DNA of 64,000 nt from the NCBI RefSeq assembly GCF_001659605.2, contig NC_035167.2, forward strand, positions 868,001 to 932,000, written 5' to 3'. The position numbers and the translations under genes are program-made. The stretch is from Manihot esculenta (lineage: Eukaryota; Streptophyta; Magnoliopsida; Malpighiales; Euphorbiaceae). Of this stretch, positions 24,003-33,976 are shown in pieces. The notes beneath the pieces were generated by a model, which saw only the letters and a program-made list of their open reading frames with translations, did no database searches and was not told the DNA's origin. Each line of letters starts with the position of its first letter. Position 1 is the stretch's first letter.

Positions 24003-24563
24003 TGTGCCGCGATTAGTCAACTTGCAACAAAAAGAACATGAGGTGGTTAGCGCTTATGACAGTAAATTCAATGCTCAAATTAATAAATTAAAGACAAGTG
24101 CAAATGTAAGGAATTGCTTATAACTCAAGAGTAGTTGTGTAAAAATGGGGTATCTTGATCTCTGCGATCATTAGTTTTTATACTGTAAAAAGATGAAGTT
24201 AATTATAGTATTTCATAGAAATTCAATTGGTACCGACTAATTGATAGAGTTAATTATAACATTTCATAGAAATTCAATTGGTACCGACTAATTGATAGGA
24301 GATTTCACTGATTAATTGATTGGAAATTCCGTGATTATAGGCGTAATGGGGAATTGTTGGATTATACTTGCAAACAGTAACTTTATATGAAGACTCGATT
24401 TATTCAGAAGAGGGTGAGTCTTAATGAAGAATCGGGTACCACGGTGTTCGGGTCTTCATTTCCATGGGTGGAACCGCGTATCGGCTTATCAAACTCTTGT
24501 CACGTGACTCTATCTTATGGTGATAGCTTATAACTTACTTTGGTCGATTGTTATGTTACATCA
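24003..24563 (-). repeat. 3' LTR of the deleted gypsy element
   Basis: Matches 27215-27710 throughout (shared AACTTGCAACAAA, GGAATTGCTTA, CCGCGTATCGGCTTATCA and CTTGTCACGTGA). It contains an extra ~51-bp tandem duplication at about 24196-24298 absent from the other LTR. Confidence 0.75.
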
Positions 24564-24743
24564 GAGGTCCCCCACTGGTCTTCGATTTTTCAGATTCGAA
24601 AATGCCAATCGTTTTCACAATCTGGGGTATGTGGCTAATTTAGATTGACCTTTCTCTGCTCACATCACTTTGCCTCCTCCTGCCCATAAATGATGACTGC
24701 CCTATTTCTCGAACCACATTTAAAACTTACCGGCGAAGCCGCC

Positions 24744-24750
24744 ATATAAG
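24744..24750 (+). promoter_or_regulatory. TATA-like box for the antisense ORF
   Basis: ATATAAG, flanked by GC-richer sequence, lies ~170 bp upstream of the ATG at 24916 and just inside the left LTR, on the strand opposite gag. Confidence 0.4.
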
Positions 24751-24915
24751 AGCCCTTCTTCTCCTCCAAACATCATTTTTGCTCACAACTTATATCTTTG
24801 CTTTAAAAAAGGCTCGACTGATATCTTTACTTTAAAAAAGACTCGACCATTCCTCTTTTCTGTTTATAGACTGCCCTACTAAAGGTAACTCCTATTTGCT
24901 TTTTCTCTCATAGCA

Positions 24916-26157
24916 ATGGATAAGAATACTTCTTCCTTTTGAGGAGCGCCGTTTTATCTTAGCAGAGCCATCTCCAGGCGAGCCAGGCTCAAGGTCCTCA
25001 CCCGCCTAGCCTTTCCAGCCTTAGGAAAAGCACCTCACTGGCTAGCGAGCACGATATTTTTCTTTCCAACTTCTTTTGTATTTCAAACTGCCTTCCTTAC
25101 TCAGTTTTTGCTCTATGCAGATATGGCCAAGTCATAAAACAAGTTCGCCCAAGGTGGCACACGCCGCTCACAAGGGCAAAACAGTTGCTGGAACGACTGA
25201 TCCACCTCTTAAATGGGCTCATCATACTGAGGAGATTATCATGCTTCCTCCTCCTCTCCCTGCTACCGAGGCACCAGGCCTCACTCAACCCGAGTCTTCC
25301 ACGAGGGGCGAACCTAAAGTTGTTACTGCCCATGCCAAAACTTCACAAGGAGAGGCTAAAGCGAAAGTCGCATGGCCTTGGGGCATCTAGCTCCTAGCAC
25401 TGGCCCTGACCTGGACACCTCTCTTCTCGAGGAGCCCTGGTTGTCTGTCTTGATAGCTAAGAATGCATTATGGCCTAGAGACCATCATCGCCTAAATGAT
25501 GTCGAGATAAACGATCTCTATGACAACATCATCCACTCTATGATGAAGAGTCCCCTATGCACATACATGGCCAAGGAGCATGATAAGACTCTAAAGTGAG
25601 AATTTGGGGCCCAAGAGACAGATAAAGGTCTCCTATAAGAAGAATACTCGAGGCTAAAGGCTCAGGTTGAGGAAGTAGAGGGTACAATGAAGGAGACACT
25701 AGAGTAGGTGGACAAGCTGTAGACGGACTTGGACTAGGAAAATACTTCAAACTCAGCCCTTGAGGATCAGGGAAAAGTAGCTGAGGATCAATTGGCCATG
25801 CTTCAGCGCCAGGTCTAGGAGATGCAGTCTCAAGTTGAGGAGAACCGAGCCGCCTCTACCAGGATCACTAAATTAGAAGCAAAACTTCAAGAGACGGTGG
25901 CCCGACAAAGAGAGATATTCATTGAGGGCCAAGACTCCGTAAAGAAGGAGCTGGTGAAATGGTTCCCCTTTGAAGATTTTATCTAGATAGACGACATCTT
26001 TCTTGAGGAGGAGAGAGATGAGGACGAGCAAGAGGAGGAGGGAGAAGTCGAGGACAATCCCATCGATCGAGTCTCTGCAAACAACATGGTAAATGTAGAA
26101 AATTCTAATGTAATGAAGACTCAGGAGGGGGAACCTGAAGATCCTCCTCCTATGTAA
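24916..26157 (+). pseudogene. Retroelement antisense ORF (coiled-coil, acidic C-terminus), decayed
   Basis: A discontinuous reading frame opposite to gag. Recognisable blocks: an early segment from ATG 24916; a stretch at 25140-25380 (GKTVAGTTDPPLKWAH, Pro/Glu-rich); 25372-25596 (EEPWLSVLIAKNALWPRDHH, YDNIIHSMMKSPLC); a heptad-rich coiled coil (about 25610-25970); and an acidic tail (EEERDEDEQEEEGEVED) ending at TAA 26155-26157. From 25372 on, one frame is interrupted by TGA, TAA and five TAG codons, every one a single C-to-T change from a sense codon. A frameshift joins the earlier block near 25380. Function of such accessory ORFs is not established. Confidence 0.5.
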
Positions 26158-26289
26158 TCTTCCATGATTTTAATGACAAATATTTTGTCACTATTTTCAC
26201 TAAGTATTTATATGCTCTGCACTCGTTCATAAACCTCATCCAACCATCATTAAATAAAATAATCTCTTTTAAAAAATTGTTAAGAGACT

Positions 26290-26560
26290 AACACCCGGTC
26301 ACTGCCGTACAGTAAATAACTTGGAAAATTTTACAAAAATGGGCACAACACTCAGACATGTGGCCTGGCGGGTGCCTGTTTTATGGCTTGGGCATGAAAT
26401 GCCTTAGAAAATTATAAGTGGAGAAAACACCCGATCATGTGGGCTAGCGAATACTCGCCTTGTTGTCTGGGCATAAAAATACCTTAGAAACTTTTTATGT
26501 AATGGGACTAACACTTAGATTATAGGCCAGGCAGAGACCTGCCTTGTGGCTGCATGGTCA
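26290..26560. repeat. Tandem repeat, ~110-bp unit, about 2.5 copies
   Basis: The phrase ACACCCGGTCA-...-GGCCTGGCGGGTGCCTG-...-GGGCATGAAATGCCTTAGAAA recurs at about 26290, 26345 and 26430 with variation. It lies between the antisense ORF and the gag remnant. Confidence 0.5.
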
Positions 26561-27082
26561 TCCTAAAGATTGCCAGGTGACTTTTGAGATCTATTGTTCC
26601 ATCATATTTGTTCAAGCTTGGCAGCTTGAACTTGGTTAGAAAAGTTTCTACTAAGATCTCTTCTGACAAGAGCGAGGCATCATGCAAGCCATAGTCCTCC
26701 TCTTGCTCCTTCTGGTACCTTTGCACGACCCAAACCATCATCTAGTCAACGTTCTTCAGAATCTCATCCGACAGTTCTTCATCCTCCAGTTTGGCCTTCC
26801 CTTTGGACTACGCTTGGATCACTTCTATCCGAATCCTCGAGGTATCAATAGAATCATACTCCTTACCCTAGGGGCTGTAAATGAAGTCCCCTCTCGAGCC
26901 TTATTCTGCTCAAAAGTGGCCTGCAGCCTTTTAATGTATTAGAGCATTTGTTCGTTATTCAGATTATTGAAATCTGCTTCATTGATCATTGACTGGGTGT
27001 TTTATCCACTACCAGGAGTGGAGGAAATGATTACACCCTTATTAGTAGTAGCCTTAGCAACAGCTCCTGAATTGTCAGCCAT
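26520..27082 (-). pseudogene. Gag remnant of the Ty3/gypsy element
   Basis: ATG at 27082 begins MADNSGAVAKATTNKG and soon meets a stop. After further stops and frame changes the block at 26741-26520 contains FLTKFKLPSLNKYDGTIDLK followed by SHLAIFRMTM. The F..P....YDGT.D...HL..F pattern is the conserved segment at the head of the Ty3/gypsy Gag (Retrotrans_gag) region. No zinc knuckle or pol remains. Confidence 0.6.
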
Positions 27083-27214
27083 TTTGAGAAAGGAAGAAAA
27101 GAAAGATTTCTTTTTAAGAGAAAGTGAATAAGAGACCAGTTTTAATCCAAATGAATAGAGAGAATTCAATGGATATCCCATTAATGGAACCAAATGATGT
27201 GGCCAAAATGAAAC

Positions 27215-27710
27215 TGTGCACAATTGGTCAACTTGCAACAAAGAGAACGTGAGATGGTTGGTGTATATGGCAACCACTCCGACGCTCAAGTCAGTAAACT
27301 GAAGATAAGGGCGAATGTAAGGAATTGCTTAAAACTCAAGAGTAATTGTGTAAAAATTGCGTATCTTGATTTTTGCGGTCATTAATTTTTATACTGTAAA
27401 AATATGGAGTTAATTATAGTATTTCTTGAAAATTCTAATCGGTAAAAAATCCCACAAGCTAATTGATTGAGGATCCCATGGTTATAGGTGTAATAGGGAT
27501 CTGCTGGATTGTACCTGCTAACGGTAATTTTATATAAAAATTCGACATGTTTAGGAGAGTATGAGTCTTGATGAAGAACCGGGTACCATGGTATCCGAGT
27601 CTTCCTTTCCACAGGTGGGACCGCGTATCGGCTTATCAGACTCTTGTCACGTGATCTTGTCTTATGGTGACAGTTCGTGACTTATTTCGAGCGATTATTA
27701 TGTTACACCA
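27215..27710 (-). repeat. 5' LTR of the deleted gypsy element
   Basis: Starts TGTGCACAATTGG and ends TGTTACACCA; aligns with 24003-24563. It abuts the gag start at 27082. Confidence 0.75.
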
Positions 27711-27942
27711 TAATTTAATTTAAAACAAAAGATATGACTCGAAGAATGAATGAAATAAATTAAAGGCAAGATTCAAATAAATTTAATATGATATTAGAGT
27801 TTCTCCATCTGATATTGAGTCTCCTGTAAATATTTCAGGCTCTAATTTAATCCCAAATGAAATTAGTATAAAACACCATTTACTCATTTACTATTAGCAT
27901 AAAATAAACATAATTTAAGTCTCAATAATTTCATTTTCTTTT

Positions 27943-27944
<2 letters not shown>

Positions 27945-28000
<56 letters not shown>
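27945..28000. repeat. (AT)28 microsatellite
   Basis: Uninterrupted AT dinucleotide run in the upstream region of the copy-A repeat-protein gene. Confidence 0.95.
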
Positions 28001-28002
<2 letters not shown>

Positions 28003-28410
28003 CAGCTGAGCAATTTACTTTAAGTTGTTATTTCCAAATTTATTTTCCATTTTCCTCTAAAAGTTATCGTGGACTTAGATTGAGACTTAATATATTAAAA
28101 ATTATTAAATACCAATTATTTGAAATATTTCCTATAAATATTGAAATTAAAAAAATTAAAAAAAAGAGATTAAAACCATAATTTCAAATAGGATACTTTG
28201 TAGATTATGAAGGAGTGGGAAAAAAATGTCGAATATTCTATTTAAGTTATTATTAAAAAAATTAATAATGAAACATAAAAAACATAAATAGATCCACAAA
28301 AGTTGCTGTGGAATTATTACATAAATACGTCAAATGTCATTACTTTCCAAAAGTCAGTCTACTCTTATTGTGTTTTTTATTAATGATTTTTGTTTTTAAA
28401 TGATATTCAT

Positions 28411-28442
28411 ACTTGTGAAGTCTCGGTCTGCTTAAAATAATG
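28411..28442 (+). promoter_or_regulatory. Shared upstream motif, repeat-protein gene A
   Basis: ACTTGTGAAGTCTCGGTCTG followed by CTTAAAATAAT, about 190 bp before the ATG. A closely similar block precedes the membrane-protein genes at 31401 and 63468. A ~38-bp piece with this block is absent from the copy-B repeat-protein promoter. Confidence 0.45.
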
Positions 28443-28518
28443 AGACTTCAGATCTGTAATCGAACCACTTGAGTAAAATAACAATTCTCTACATCAAAGC
28501 AATGCATACTTCACTTTC

Positions 28519-28525
28519 TATATAA
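28519..28525 (+). promoter_or_regulatory. TATA box of repeat-protein gene A
   Basis: TATATAA in TTTCTATATAAGGC, 76 bp upstream of the ATG, conserved exactly in copy B. Confidence 0.7.
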
Positions 28526-28600
28526 GGCTTTACAGCACTCCTTGATTAGCATTAAGTATACAAAAACCTTCCAATAGTTTTAAGTCTTTTGAGTGAAACA

Positions 28601-30361
28601 ATGGCCAAAGTGGAAAATGCTCAGCCTCCACAGTTGGAAAATCAACAAGGAGGAAACCTTCAAGCGCCAGTCTTTGGGAATTTTCAAGCAGGGAACCAGC
28701 AAGGGAGCTATGATCGGGGACTCAAATCAACGAGTACACAATTCGGAAATCAACAAGGTGGTAATATCCAAATACCACAGTCTATAAATCTTCAAAATGG
28801 AAACTCCTTTCCGGTCAACTTTCAAAATGTAAGTTTATCTGGGGGATGTATACCAAACATTCAAGGGGGAAATACACAATCTGGGAACTGCCAAATACAA
28901 CCATGCATGCCATCTATAGAGTTTCCCCAGCCTGGGAATCCATACATGGAATGTGTAGTACAATTTCCATGTTATCATGCAATTAATAATCAAGGTGGAA
29001 ATGTTCAAGGAGCCAGTACTCAAGGAGGAAATACCCAAGGCATCAACACACAAGGAGGCTACATTCAAGGTGGAAACCTTCTAGGAAGAAATGCACAAGG
29101 AGGAAATGTTCAAGGTGGCAATTGCCAAGGGTTTTATGGGCCATATAGTAATATACAAGGAGGAAATGTTCAAGATGGTAATGCACAAGGAGGAAATGCT
29201 CAAAGGGGAAAGGCTCAAGGTGGAAATGTTCAAGGGGGAAATGCTTATGGTGGAATTGCTCAAGCTGGCAATGCTCAAGGTGGTAATGCCCAAGGGTTTT
29301 ATGGGCCATATAGTAATATTCAAGGAGGAAATGTTCAAGGTGGTAATGCACGAGGAGGAAATGCTCAAGGTGGTAATGCTCGAGGGGGAAATGCTCAAGG
29401 TGGGAATGCACGAGGAGGAAATGCTCAAGGAGGAAATGCTCAAGGTGGTAATGCTTATGGTGGAATTGCTCAAGGTGGTAATGCCCAAGGGTTTTATGGG
29501 CCATATAGTAATGCAAAAGGAGGAAATGTTCAAGGTGGTAATGCACGAGGAGGAAATGCTCAAGGTGGTAATGCTCGAGGGGGAAATGCTCAAGGTGGAA
29601 ATGCACGAGGAGGAAATGCTCAAGGAGGAAATGCTCAAGGTGGTAATGCTCAAGAGGGAAATGCTTATGGTGGAATTGCTCAAGGTGGTAATGCCCAAGG
29701 GTTTTATGGGCCATATAGTAATATTCAAGGAGGAAATGTTCAAGGTGGTAATGCACAAGGAGGAAATGCTCAAGGTGGTAATGCTCGAGGGGGAAATGCT
29801 CAAGGTGGGAATGCACAAGGAGGAAATGCTCAAGGGGGAAATGCTTATGGTGGAATTGCTCAAGGTGGTAATGCCCAAGGGTTTTATGGGCCATATAGTA
29901 ATGCACAAGGAGAAAATGTTCAAGGTGGTAATGCACAAGGAGGAAATGCTCAAGGTGGTAATGCTCGAGGGGGAAATGCTCAAGGTGGGAATGCACAAGG
30001 TGGGAATGCTTATCTTGGAATTGCTCAAGCTGGCAATGCTCAAGGTGGTAATGCCCAAGGGTTTTATGGGCCATATAGTAATATTCAAGGAGGAAATGCT
30101 CATGGTGGATATGCTCAAGGTGGCAATGCACAAGGAGGATATGCTCAAGATGGCAAGGCTCAAACAGGTAATATCCAAGATGATAATATTCAAAGTGCAA
30201 TGTTCACAATAAAAATAAGCCAAATATTGCATATTGTACTTGTGCACATTTACCAGGTTGTCCTTGGAGGTAAATATACATCAGTAAGCCCAAAACATTT
30301 GAAACACACTATACCTCTCACGTCAAATTTAATAAGCAAATACGAAAAAGAAAAAAAATGA
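28601..30361 (+). CDS. Asn-Gln-Gly pentamer-repeat protein, copy A
   Basis: A 586-residue ORF. The ATG at 28601 is preferred over an in-frame TTG 12 bp earlier; it lies 76 bp after a TATA box and is conserved in copy B. Residues 1-130 are a non-repeated head, still N/Q/G-rich, with scattered Cys, Phe and Pro. From about 131 to 530 the protein is a 5-residue repeat (GGNAQ, coded by 15-bp units such as GGAAATGCTCAAGGT) with V, I, R or Y variants. A GFYGPYSN block interrupts it six times, at 161-210 bp spacing. There is no signal peptide or membrane span. Relative to copy B a 4-nt deletion near 30198 shifts the frame, so the last ~55 residues are unrelated to the Cys-containing tail of copy B. 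Family not recognised; the prion-like composition suggests self-assembly, as inference only. Confidence 0.75.
   Translation: MAKVENAQPPQLENQQGGNLQAPVFGNFQAGNQQGSYDRGLKSTSTQFGNQQGGNIQIPQSINLQNGNSFPVNFQNVSLSGGCIPNIQGGNTQSGNCQIQPCMPSIEFPQPGNPYMECVVQFPCYHAINNQGGNVQGASTQGGNTQGINTQGGYIQGGNLLGRNAQGGNVQGGNCQGFYGPYSNIQGGNVQDGNAQGGNAQRGKAQGGNVQGGNAYGGIAQAGNAQGGNAQGFYGPYSNIQGGNVQGGNARGGNAQGGNARGGNAQGGNARGGNAQGGNAQGGNAYGGIAQGGNAQGFYGPYSNAKGGNVQGGNARGGNAQGGNARGGNAQGGNARGGNAQGGNAQGGNAQEGNAYGGIAQGGNAQGFYGPYSNIQGGNVQGGNAQGGNAQGGNARGGNAQGGNAQGGNAQGGNAYGGIAQGGNAQGFYGPYSNAQGENVQGGNAQGGNAQGGNARGGNAQGGNAQGGNAYLGIAQAGNAQGGNAQGFYGPYSNIQGGNAHGGYAQGGNAQGGYAQDGKAQTGNIQDDNIQSAMFTIKISQILHIVLVHIYQVVLGGKYTSVSPKHLKHTIPLTSNLISKYEKEKK
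28990..30190 (+). repeat. 15-bp coding tandem repeat, copy A
   Basis: About 75 imperfect 15-bp units (GGNAATGCNCAAGGN type) grouped into 160-210-bp higher-order units, each marked by GGGTTTTATGGGCCATATAG. Because 15 is a multiple of 3, other frames on both strands also stay open; those are shadows. Confidence 0.9.
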
Positions 30362-31275
30362 AAGAAATGAACTTTATCATCTACAAGTTAAAAATGAGGT
30401 TATAATTATAGAAATGCATAAAGATTTGACTTTTTTGATGATGTGGAACTAAACTTTAATAAAAATTATAAAAAAATGATATGACATGTGACTTTAGTCA
30501 AATTAATTTTAGAGATTATTTATAATTAGGAGAAAATTAAAAGAATAGGTTTTTGTCATCCAAAATTAAAAAAATACTATTATCATGAAAATTTATAAAA
30601 ATTTAGTTTTTTTTATATTCGATAGGCCTTAAAATTTTAAATAATTATGTGTTTAGTTAAAATAATTATAAGTAGCTGATAATCAATTAATATTTTTAGT
30701 AAAAAATTAAATAGCCTATGAGTATGTTTATTATTAATTTATAAATTAAGAGAAACACCATGTAACTAGAGATTTGCAATTCTTTTAACTTAATTTTAAG
30801 TCACTTTATAATTTTATTAAATCCTTTATGTATAAATTTATTAATATATTTAAAATTTTAAATTAAATAATAAAAAATTATTTTAATTTTTAAATATAAA
30901 TTATTTTCTACATAGAAACGAAAAGCTTATATTTAATAGTTAATGTATAAGTGAGGAAAAATAAGTACAACACATTTTTTCTTATAAAGAAATGGTACAA
31001 GGGTAAAAAATTAAGCCTTTTATTTAGAGCTTATTTGAGTGAAGGAAAATTAATTTTTATAGCAATAGTTGTCTTTTTTTTTATTTTTTATTACTTTGAA
31101 CTATTAAATAAACCTTTGCAATATTATTCTTTTATAAATTTTCTAACTCTGTGAATCACAGAAGAATTTACATTATTAGATATAAATGGAAAAATGGGTT
31201 AGCTCTACCAAACTTCATGAATGAAAAAAAATATTATCCATACTTATAAATTCAAAATAATAAAAAAATAAAATT
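30362..31275. other. AT-rich spacer between the two module-A genes
   Basis: 3' flank of the repeat-protein gene, then A/T-rich DNA. Paralogy with copy B resumes at about 31280 (matching 63340). No other gene seen. Confidence 0.5.
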
Positions 31276-31400
31276 ATTTTTATGCTATCAAAGAGTCTAT
31301 CTAATTAATTAACAATACTTGATAAGAACTCTAGATCCAACTTAAGATAGTAAATCCTCAATTTTATGTAAAAGTTTGACTGTTTGATTAAAATATATGA

Positions 31401-31432
31401 ACTTATGAAGTCTTGTCTACTTAAAAGCAATA
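31401..31432 (+). promoter_or_regulatory. Shared upstream motif, membrane-protein gene A
   Basis: ACTTATGAAGTCTTGTCTAC followed by TTAAAAGCAATAAT, ~160 bp upstream of the ATG; conserved at 63468 and similar to 28411. Confidence 0.5.
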
Positions 31433-31475
31433 ATTAATTATGGGTCATGTTCATGGAGGCTCTTTTAGTTCTGTC

Positions 31476-31482
31476 TATATAA
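31476..31482 (+). promoter_or_regulatory. TATA box of membrane-protein gene A
   Basis: TATATAA in CTGTCTATATAAGG, 82 bp before the ATG; conserved in copy B at 63544-63550. Confidence 0.7.
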
Positions 31483-32400
31483 GGAATCAACTGTTCTCCA
31501 CTTTCCATCCCAAGTGAGAGTCCTCAAGGAAAAAAAAAAGCTTTATTAGTTCCTAACTCCAAAATGTCTACAGAAAATAAGGAGCAGAAGGAGACAAAAG
31601 TACGTGTGATCGCCATAGCCATTGTCACCTTAGCTTTCTTTCTTGGGACAACAATAAGAATAGAGCGACACCTAGTGGGTGGGGAAGGAGACAACATCCA
31701 ATGGCTGGTTGATTGGATGAAATCGCCAGAATCCCAGAACAAGTCGATGAATCTTCGGTGCCAGAAAGTGAATGACGAGTTAAGATGCACGAGACAGCCA
31801 GAAGAAGGAAACGGTCATGCTGAAAATTCCAAGCAATCTCAACGGCTTTTCCTTCGTCTGGATGATCTAAAAGGCGACCAAACTCAATCGGAGAATTCCC
31901 TTTGTTGTCGTCCTTGTAGACATTCCTCAAGCAAAGCTTTCATATATTGCTTTGTGTTTAGCCTTGAGAGATATAAGATTACTTACGAATGGCTATTCCC
32001 AAAAACAAAGGTAATGTCGCACTCTTCATCTTCGCTTTGCATGCATGAACCAAATTTTGAAGCATTTTAATCTGATTAGTTGAACTCGAACTTAGTCTAT
32101 CTGAACTCAAACCAAATATTAACGCACTCACACTTTGCTTATTTTGAATATTAACATATTTAAATTTGACTCATTTAGAAAATTATGGAGTTGTTTCATT
32201 TGTTTATGGCTTTTTAATTATTTTAGATAATCAAGCCAAACTTTTGAAAGTTAAGTCTTATATGGAAGAGTCAGGTCCATGTATATGTTATTGTTCTTTA
32301 ATTTTCGTTTGATGATCAACTTGTTGTTCTTTGGTCAGATTATAACTATTGTTGTTCCTGTCCGGGACTGTATATATCATTCAGTAACTGAAAGAGTAAC

Positions 32401-32788
32401 AACAAGTAAACAAAACGCAACGCACAAGTATGAGATTAATAAAATAGTGTGTGCGAGGAAGTGCACACAGATGACTTCCTTGAGACTATGCCAAACTGAA
32501 AAACACCAAGCTAATACTGAATGGAAACAAATTGAAAAGCGTCAAATTGATGCCAAACTAAAAAACACCAAACTGATGCCGACCTGAAAAGTCACGTCTT
32601 CCACATGCAGAAAATTTAAGCGGGAAAATGCATAGTTAGTTATAAAAGTAGTTAGCATTATGTTGAGAAGAACCTCTAGATCATTCTAGTAGTTTTCGCT
32701 CTTGTATATATAAGTTAACATAGAGTAAACAATATACACGAGTTTTTTCTCTCTTCTATTTTCTATTAGTATTGTTACTTTTTGTACA
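32401..32788 (+). repeat. 5' LTR of the copia element
   Basis: 388 bp; aligns with 40343-40733 (shared AGTAAACAAAACGCA, CACAAGTATGAGATTAATAA, GTTGAGAAGAACCTCTAGAT). Its first bases have lost the canonical TG (AACA where the other LTR has TGGC). It carries a TATATATAA promoter-like motif near 32705. Confidence 0.85.
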
Positions 32789-32800
32789 TGGTATCAAAGC
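32789..32800 (+). other. Copia primer-binding site
   Basis: TGGTATCAAAGC, complementary in style to the 3' end of initiator methionine tRNA, directly abutting the 5' LTR. Confidence 0.75.
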
Positions 32801-32826
32801 TTAACAATCAAGCTTTTGTAGCAGCA

Positions 32827-33976
32827 ATGGCTAGTACCAGCGACGTGATCCCTATTGTGAACCAGAAGGGCCACCTCACTCTGTATAATTCTGATTCTCC
32901 AGGAGCAGTGTTGGCGAGCGTACCATTCACTGGAGAGAACTACCTGACCTGGAGCAGGTCAAGGCTGATCGACTGTAAGCCAAGGATAAGGTTGGCTTCG
33001 TCACAGGAAAATACAAAAAACCTAAGGAAGACTCTCAGGATTTTGAGCAATGGTAGAAAGTCGACATCATGGTGATTTCTTGGATTCTTAACTCTATTTC
33101 CAAAGAAATCGTAGAGGCATTTTTGTATACTACAACTTCTCATGAACTATGGGAAGAGTTGGCTCAACGCTTTGGGGGCAGCAGTGGACCTCAGATCTAC
33201 CATATCTTGAGAGAGATCAGCTCGTTCCCACAAGGTAACATGAATATAATGGTTTACTTTACTAAACTCAAGAAAGTCTGGGATGAATTATCTTGTTTCA
33301 TACTATTTCCTTTATGTACTTGTGGTGCTACAAAGGAGATGAGTGAAATTTGTGAAAGCGACATATTGACCCAGTTCCTCATGGGACTAAATTCATCATA
33401 TGATCACGTTAGAAACTAGATCTTCCTCATGGATCCATTTTCCCCGGTGAATTGTTGCATATGCCATGGTATTGATGGTTGAAAAATAAAGAGAGGTTAA
33501 CACCTTCACACCAAACTTGACAGATGGTTCCATAGTCATGATGGCCAAGACACAGGGTAATAATAGGGAGAACATAGGCTATAAAACATCATTCAAGAGA
33601 AGAGAAACAGGAAAGGAAGATGAAAGGTTTTACGACCACTGCAAAAACACAGGGCACACCAAGGACTCTTATTTCAAGCTAATCGGATATCTTGAATGGT
33701 TTAAATAAAAGAAGACGAAGCAATTTGCAAATGTTGTAGAAGATACTTGCAATACCACACTTGAGGTTGAGCCAGATAAAGCCCGTAAAGAAGAACTAAT
33801 TGCCACAATCACCAGCACAATTCAGTAAGAACTGAGCAGGATGATAAAAGGCAAAGGGCTCCACGAGGCCAACTATGCTGAATTTACTGAATTTGCAGGT
33901 GAATGCACTCAAAATTCTTCTACTTTTCTTTGTTCCATTAAGACTGGTAAATGGATCATAGATAATAGTGCTATAT
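32827..33976 (+). pseudogene. Copia gag and start of protease
   Basis: ATG 32827 begins MASTSDVIPIVNQKGHLTLY and reads through FTGENYLTWSRS, typical of the copia Gag N-terminal domain. A frameshift near 33070 moves to a frame with EAFLYTTTSHELWEELAQRF and FPQGNMNIMVYFTKLKKVWDEL. A degenerate zinc knuckle follows (DHCKNTGHTKDSYF at about 33637; it lacks some of the C2HC ligands). The protease site near 33949 reads WIIDNSA in place of the family's WI.D[ST]GA, so the catalytic motif is mutated, and an insertion then cuts the domain. Confidence 0.7.

Larger units (their letters stand above)
24003..27710 (-). mobile_element. Deleted Ty3/gypsy-type element carrying an antisense ORF
   Basis: LTR-like direct repeats lie at 24003-24563 and 27215-27710; both begin TGTGC and end CA. 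Gag remnants read on the minus strand from 27082 downward, so the right repeat is the 5' LTR. No protease, reverse transcriptase or integrase is left in the 2.65-kb interior. Next to the 3' (left) LTR, a separate ORF runs on the opposite strand (24916-26157). An extra ORF, sometimes antisense, between pol and the 3' LTR is described for several Tat-lineage elements such as Grande and Retand; I infer such a relationship here. No clean TSD was found. Confidence 0.65.

Noticed and set aside
28990..30190. CRISPR-like array
   Set aside because: Units are 15 bp, directly contiguous and coding; no spacers, and the genome is a plant.
29043..30247. Two overlapping long minus-strand ORFs (385 and 388 codons) opposite repeat gene A, and a 373-codon ORF in another plus frame
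   Set aside because: Shadows of the 15-bp repeat. They lack a conserved head or tail, and the promoter and TATA box fit only the Asn-Gln-Gly frame.
31524..31930. Minus-strand ORFs opposite membrane-protein gene A
   Set aside because: The TATA box, leader, conserved ATG and splice sites all support the plus strand, and copy B conserves the plus frame.
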